In this document: piece after piece, positions 14,008 to 15,578 of the stretch
Layout: each line of letters opens with the position of its first letter
How positions within the stretch are numbered: position 1 is the first letter of the stretch
From: Betaproteobacteria bacterium
Lineage (GTDB): Bacteria > Pseudomonadota > Gammaproteobacteria > Burkholderiales > SG8-41
Reading direction: 5' to 3'
Assembly (NCBI GenBank): GCA_025356695.1
Contig: JANXSE010000117.1
Coordinates: 1 to 15,578, forward strand
Length of the DNA: 15,578 bases
Notes under the pieces: generated by a model
What the model saw: the letters and a program-made list of their open reading frames with translations, nothing else
What the model was told of the DNA's origin: nothing
The model's database searches: none
Made by a program: the position numbers and the translations under genes

Positions 14008-14969
14008 AGAACCAATTCGCGTTGCCGTTGGCCGCCGTGGCGCTCGCCTGTGCGCTGCCGGCGGTCGCGCAGGAATATCCGGCCAAGTCCATCCGCATGG
14101 TGGTGCCGTTTCCGGCCGGCGGCGGCAGCGATACCGTGGCGCGCGTGCTGGCGCAGCGATTGACCGCGCAACTCGGCCAAACCATGGTCGCCGACAACCG
14201 CGCCGGTGCCAGCGGCAATATCGCTGCCGAGATCGTTGCCAAGGCACCGGCCGACGGCTATACGCTGTTGTTCGGCAATTCCTCGATATCCATCAGTCCC
14301 GCTGTTTACACTAGGCTTACCTTCGATCCGGTGAAGGATTTTGCACCGGTGTCGATGGTGTCGTCCTATCCCTTTGTTCTGGTGTCGCATCCCTCGCTGC
14401 CGGTGAAAAACGTGCGCGATTTGATCGCAATGGCGAAAGCCAAACCCGAGGTGCTGACGTATTCGACCGCGGGCGCGGGCACCATGTCGCACTTTGCGAT
14501 GGAACTCTTTCAGTTGCTCACCCCGGCGAAACTTACGCACCTGCCGTACAAGGGCGCCGCACCGGCCGGTATCGCTGTGATGTCGGGCGAGGCGCACGTC
14601 TCATTTCTGGTGATGCCGGTGGCGCAGGCGCAGATCCGTGTCAACTGCCTGCGCGGACTCGGTGTCGCTGCGAAAACTCGCGCGGCGGTGATTCCGCAGG
14701 TGCCGACGATGGAGGAGGCCGGCGTCAAAGGCCATATCGCGCTGCAATGGAATGGTTTGTTCGCGCCGGCAGCAACGCCGCGCGCCATCATCGACAAGCT
14801 GCACCGCGAAACGGTGGCTGCGCTCGGCAATACGGAAGTAAAGCAGCGGCTCGCCGACGAGGGCGCTGAACCGGTCGGCAGCAGCCCGGTGGAGTTCGCG
14901 GCCTTCTTCCGCAGCGAAGCGGCGAAGTGGGGTGACGTTGCCAAACGTTCGGGCACCAAACTGGATTGA
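14004..14969 (+). CDS. Bug/TctC-family periplasmic solute-binding protein, second copy
   Basis: A 321-residue TTT-type receptor with a signal peptide of about 22 residues (cut after PAVA, before QEYPAK). Diagnostic segments are IRMVVPFPAGGGSDTVARVL, DNRAGASGNIAAEIVAKA, ADGYTLLFGN, LTHLPYKGAAPAGIAVMSG and LRGLGVAAKTR. It clearly differs from the first copy in the ligand loops (GGGSDT against GGAADI; TMSHFAM against TQTHLAA), so the two may bind different ligands. The ATG overlaps the flavoprotein stop (ATGA) and has a strong AAGGAG eight bases upstream. Its stop overlaps the dehydrogenase start (TGATG). Such Bug proteins are often encoded with the enzymes that use their ligand. Confidence 0.95.
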   Translation: MKNQFALPLAAVALACALPAVAQEYPAKSIRMVVPFPAGGGSDTVARVLAQRLTAQLGQTMVADNRAGASGNIAAEIVAKAPADGYTLLFGNSSISISPAVYTRLTFDPVKDFAPVSMVSSYPFVLVSHPSLPVKNVRDLIAMAKAKPEVLTYSTAGAGTMSHFAMELFQLLTPAKLTHLPYKGAAPAGIAVMSGEAHVSFLVMPVAQAQIRVNCLRGLGVAAKTRAAVIPQVPTMEEAGVKGHIALQWNGLFAPAATPRAIIDKLHRETVAALGNTEVKQRLADEGAEPVGSSPVEFAAFFRSEAAKWGDVAKRSGTKLD

Positions 14970-15578
14970 TGCCGACGTTATCCGTCAGCGAACTGACCAC
15001 GCTGGTCGCGCAGGCACTGACAAAAGCCGGCGCGTCTACAGCGATGTCTGTGGCCACTGCACGCGCGCTGGTGGCGGCGGAAAGCGCGGGCCAGGGCGGT
15101 CATGGTTTATCGCGTGTTGCCATGTATGCAGATCACCTGCATAGCGGTCGCGCGCGCGGAGACGCCGAACCTTGTGTTGTGCATGAGAAACCCGCAGCGT
15201 GTCTGATCGACGCGCGTGGCGGGCTCGCCTATCTCGCCATGGAGATGGCGGTGCGCGAGGTGATGCAACGCGCGCGCGCCAACGGTGTTGCTTTCTGCAG
15301 TATCACGAACAGCCATCATTGCGGCGCAATGGACTATCACCTGATGCCACTAGCAGAAGCCGGACTGGTCGCCATCGGTTTCACCAATTCACCGGCGGCC
15401 ATCAATGCCTGGGGCGGCACACGACCGCTGTTCGGCACCAATCCGGTTGCGGCGGCGTTTCCACGCCAAGCAAATCCGCCGCTGGTAATCGATCTTTCGC
15501 TGACCGAAGTCGCGCGCGGCAAGATCATGCTGGCCGCGAAAGAGGGCAAAGCGATACCGTCAGGCTGGGCGTTCGATG
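14969..15578 (+). CDS. Ldh2/MDH2-family 2-hydroxyacid dehydrogenase (ComC-like), N-terminal part
   Basis: The first 203 residues of a protein cut by the right window edge; the frame is open to the end. Motifs of the NAD(P)-dependent Ldh2/malate dehydrogenase family are present: GQGGHGLSRVAMYADHL, ITNSHHCGAMDYHL, the NSPAAINAWGG loop, LFGTNPVAAAFPR, VIDLSLTEVARGKIMLAA and GKAIPSGWAFD. The family oxidises or reduces 2-hydroxy/2-oxo acids such as malate, lactate, ureidoglycolate and (R)-sulfolactate (ComC). The loop NSPAAI-WGG-LFGTNP looks ComC-like from memory. As last seen member of the operon it could oxidise the hydroxy acid made by the fumarase-like enzyme, or interconvert sulfolactate and sulfopyruvate for the SuyAB-like lyase. 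Confidence 0.9.
   Translation, partial: MPTLSVSELTTLVAQALTKAGASTAMSVATARALVAAESAGQGGHGLSRVAMYADHLHSGRARGDAEPCVVHEKPAACLIDARGGLAYLAMEMAVREVMQRARANGVAFCSITNSHHCGAMDYHLMPLAEAGLVAIGFTNSPAAINAWGGTRPLFGTNPVAAAFPRQANPPLVIDLSLTEVARGKIMLAAKEGKAIPSGWAFD

Noticed and set aside
9815..14969. A complete tripartite tricarboxylate transporter
   Set aside because: Only the binding-protein type is present; no TctA (12-helix) or TctB (4-helix) gene occurs in the window.
1..15578. CRISPR arrays, transposase genes, tRNA or rRNA genes
   Set aside because: No regularly spaced direct repeats, transposase motifs or tRNA-like cloverleaf with conserved T-loop was found in reading either strand.

Overview
The window looks like a chromosome segment of a GC-rich betaproteobacterium, probably Burkholderiales or a close relative. 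Three things suggest this. The gene order ccsA-like / ffh / rpsP-rimM-trmD-rplS is typical of that group. The protein sequences resemble betaproteobacterial versions. Two Bug-type (TctC) solute-binding proteins, a family greatly expanded in Burkholderiales, are present. No tRNA, rRNA, CRISPR array or transposase gene was seen.

Region 1 (1-4770) is housekeeping. On the minus strand lie a truncated CorC/HlyC-type membrane protein gene (1-292, start not reached by any stop before the window edge) and a CcsA/YpjD-like cytochrome c assembly membrane protein. Divergent from them is ffh (signal recognition particle GTPase). It is followed by the rpsP-rimM-trmD-rplS operon (ribosomal protein S16, 16S maturation factor, tRNA m1G37 methyltransferase, ribosomal protein L19). 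That operon has a clear sigma-70 promoter and ends at a strong, bidirectional-looking intrinsic terminator.

Region 2 (4771-6517) holds one unrecognised gene for a 566-residue exported, all-helical, TPR-like protein. Its promoter lies so close to the start codon that the mRNA is predicted to be leaderless.

Region 3 (6518-15578, running off the right edge) is the accessory part. It is a long co-directional run of tightly packed catabolic genes behind a good sigma-70-like promoter. In order they are: a SAF-domain small subunit and a large subunit of a UxaA-family lyase (SuyAB-like); an SDH-type iron-sulfur protein and two heme-b membrane anchors; a Bug solute-binding protein; the alpha and beta subunits of a class I fumarase/tartrate dehydratase; an SDH/FRD-type flavoprotein; a second Bug protein; and the start of an Ldh2/ComC-type 2-hydroxyacid dehydrogenase. 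Most junctions from the Bug gene at 9815 onward overlap or are a few bases apart. Two palindromic, repeat-like elements interrupt the otherwise compact layout, one on each side of the large lyase gene.

Together, the SDH-like complex, fumarase-like hydratase and Ldh2-type dehydrogenase would repeat the chemistry succinate -> fumarate -> malate -> oxaloacetate. They sit in one operon with periplasmic carboxylate-binding proteins and a C-S or C-O lyase. My main hypothesis is a dedicated pathway for a substituted C4 dicarboxylate or a sulfonated carboxylate. The flavoprotein keeps the dicarboxylate site but has Cys where SDH/FRD carry the FAD-linking His. The substrate cannot be read from the sequence.
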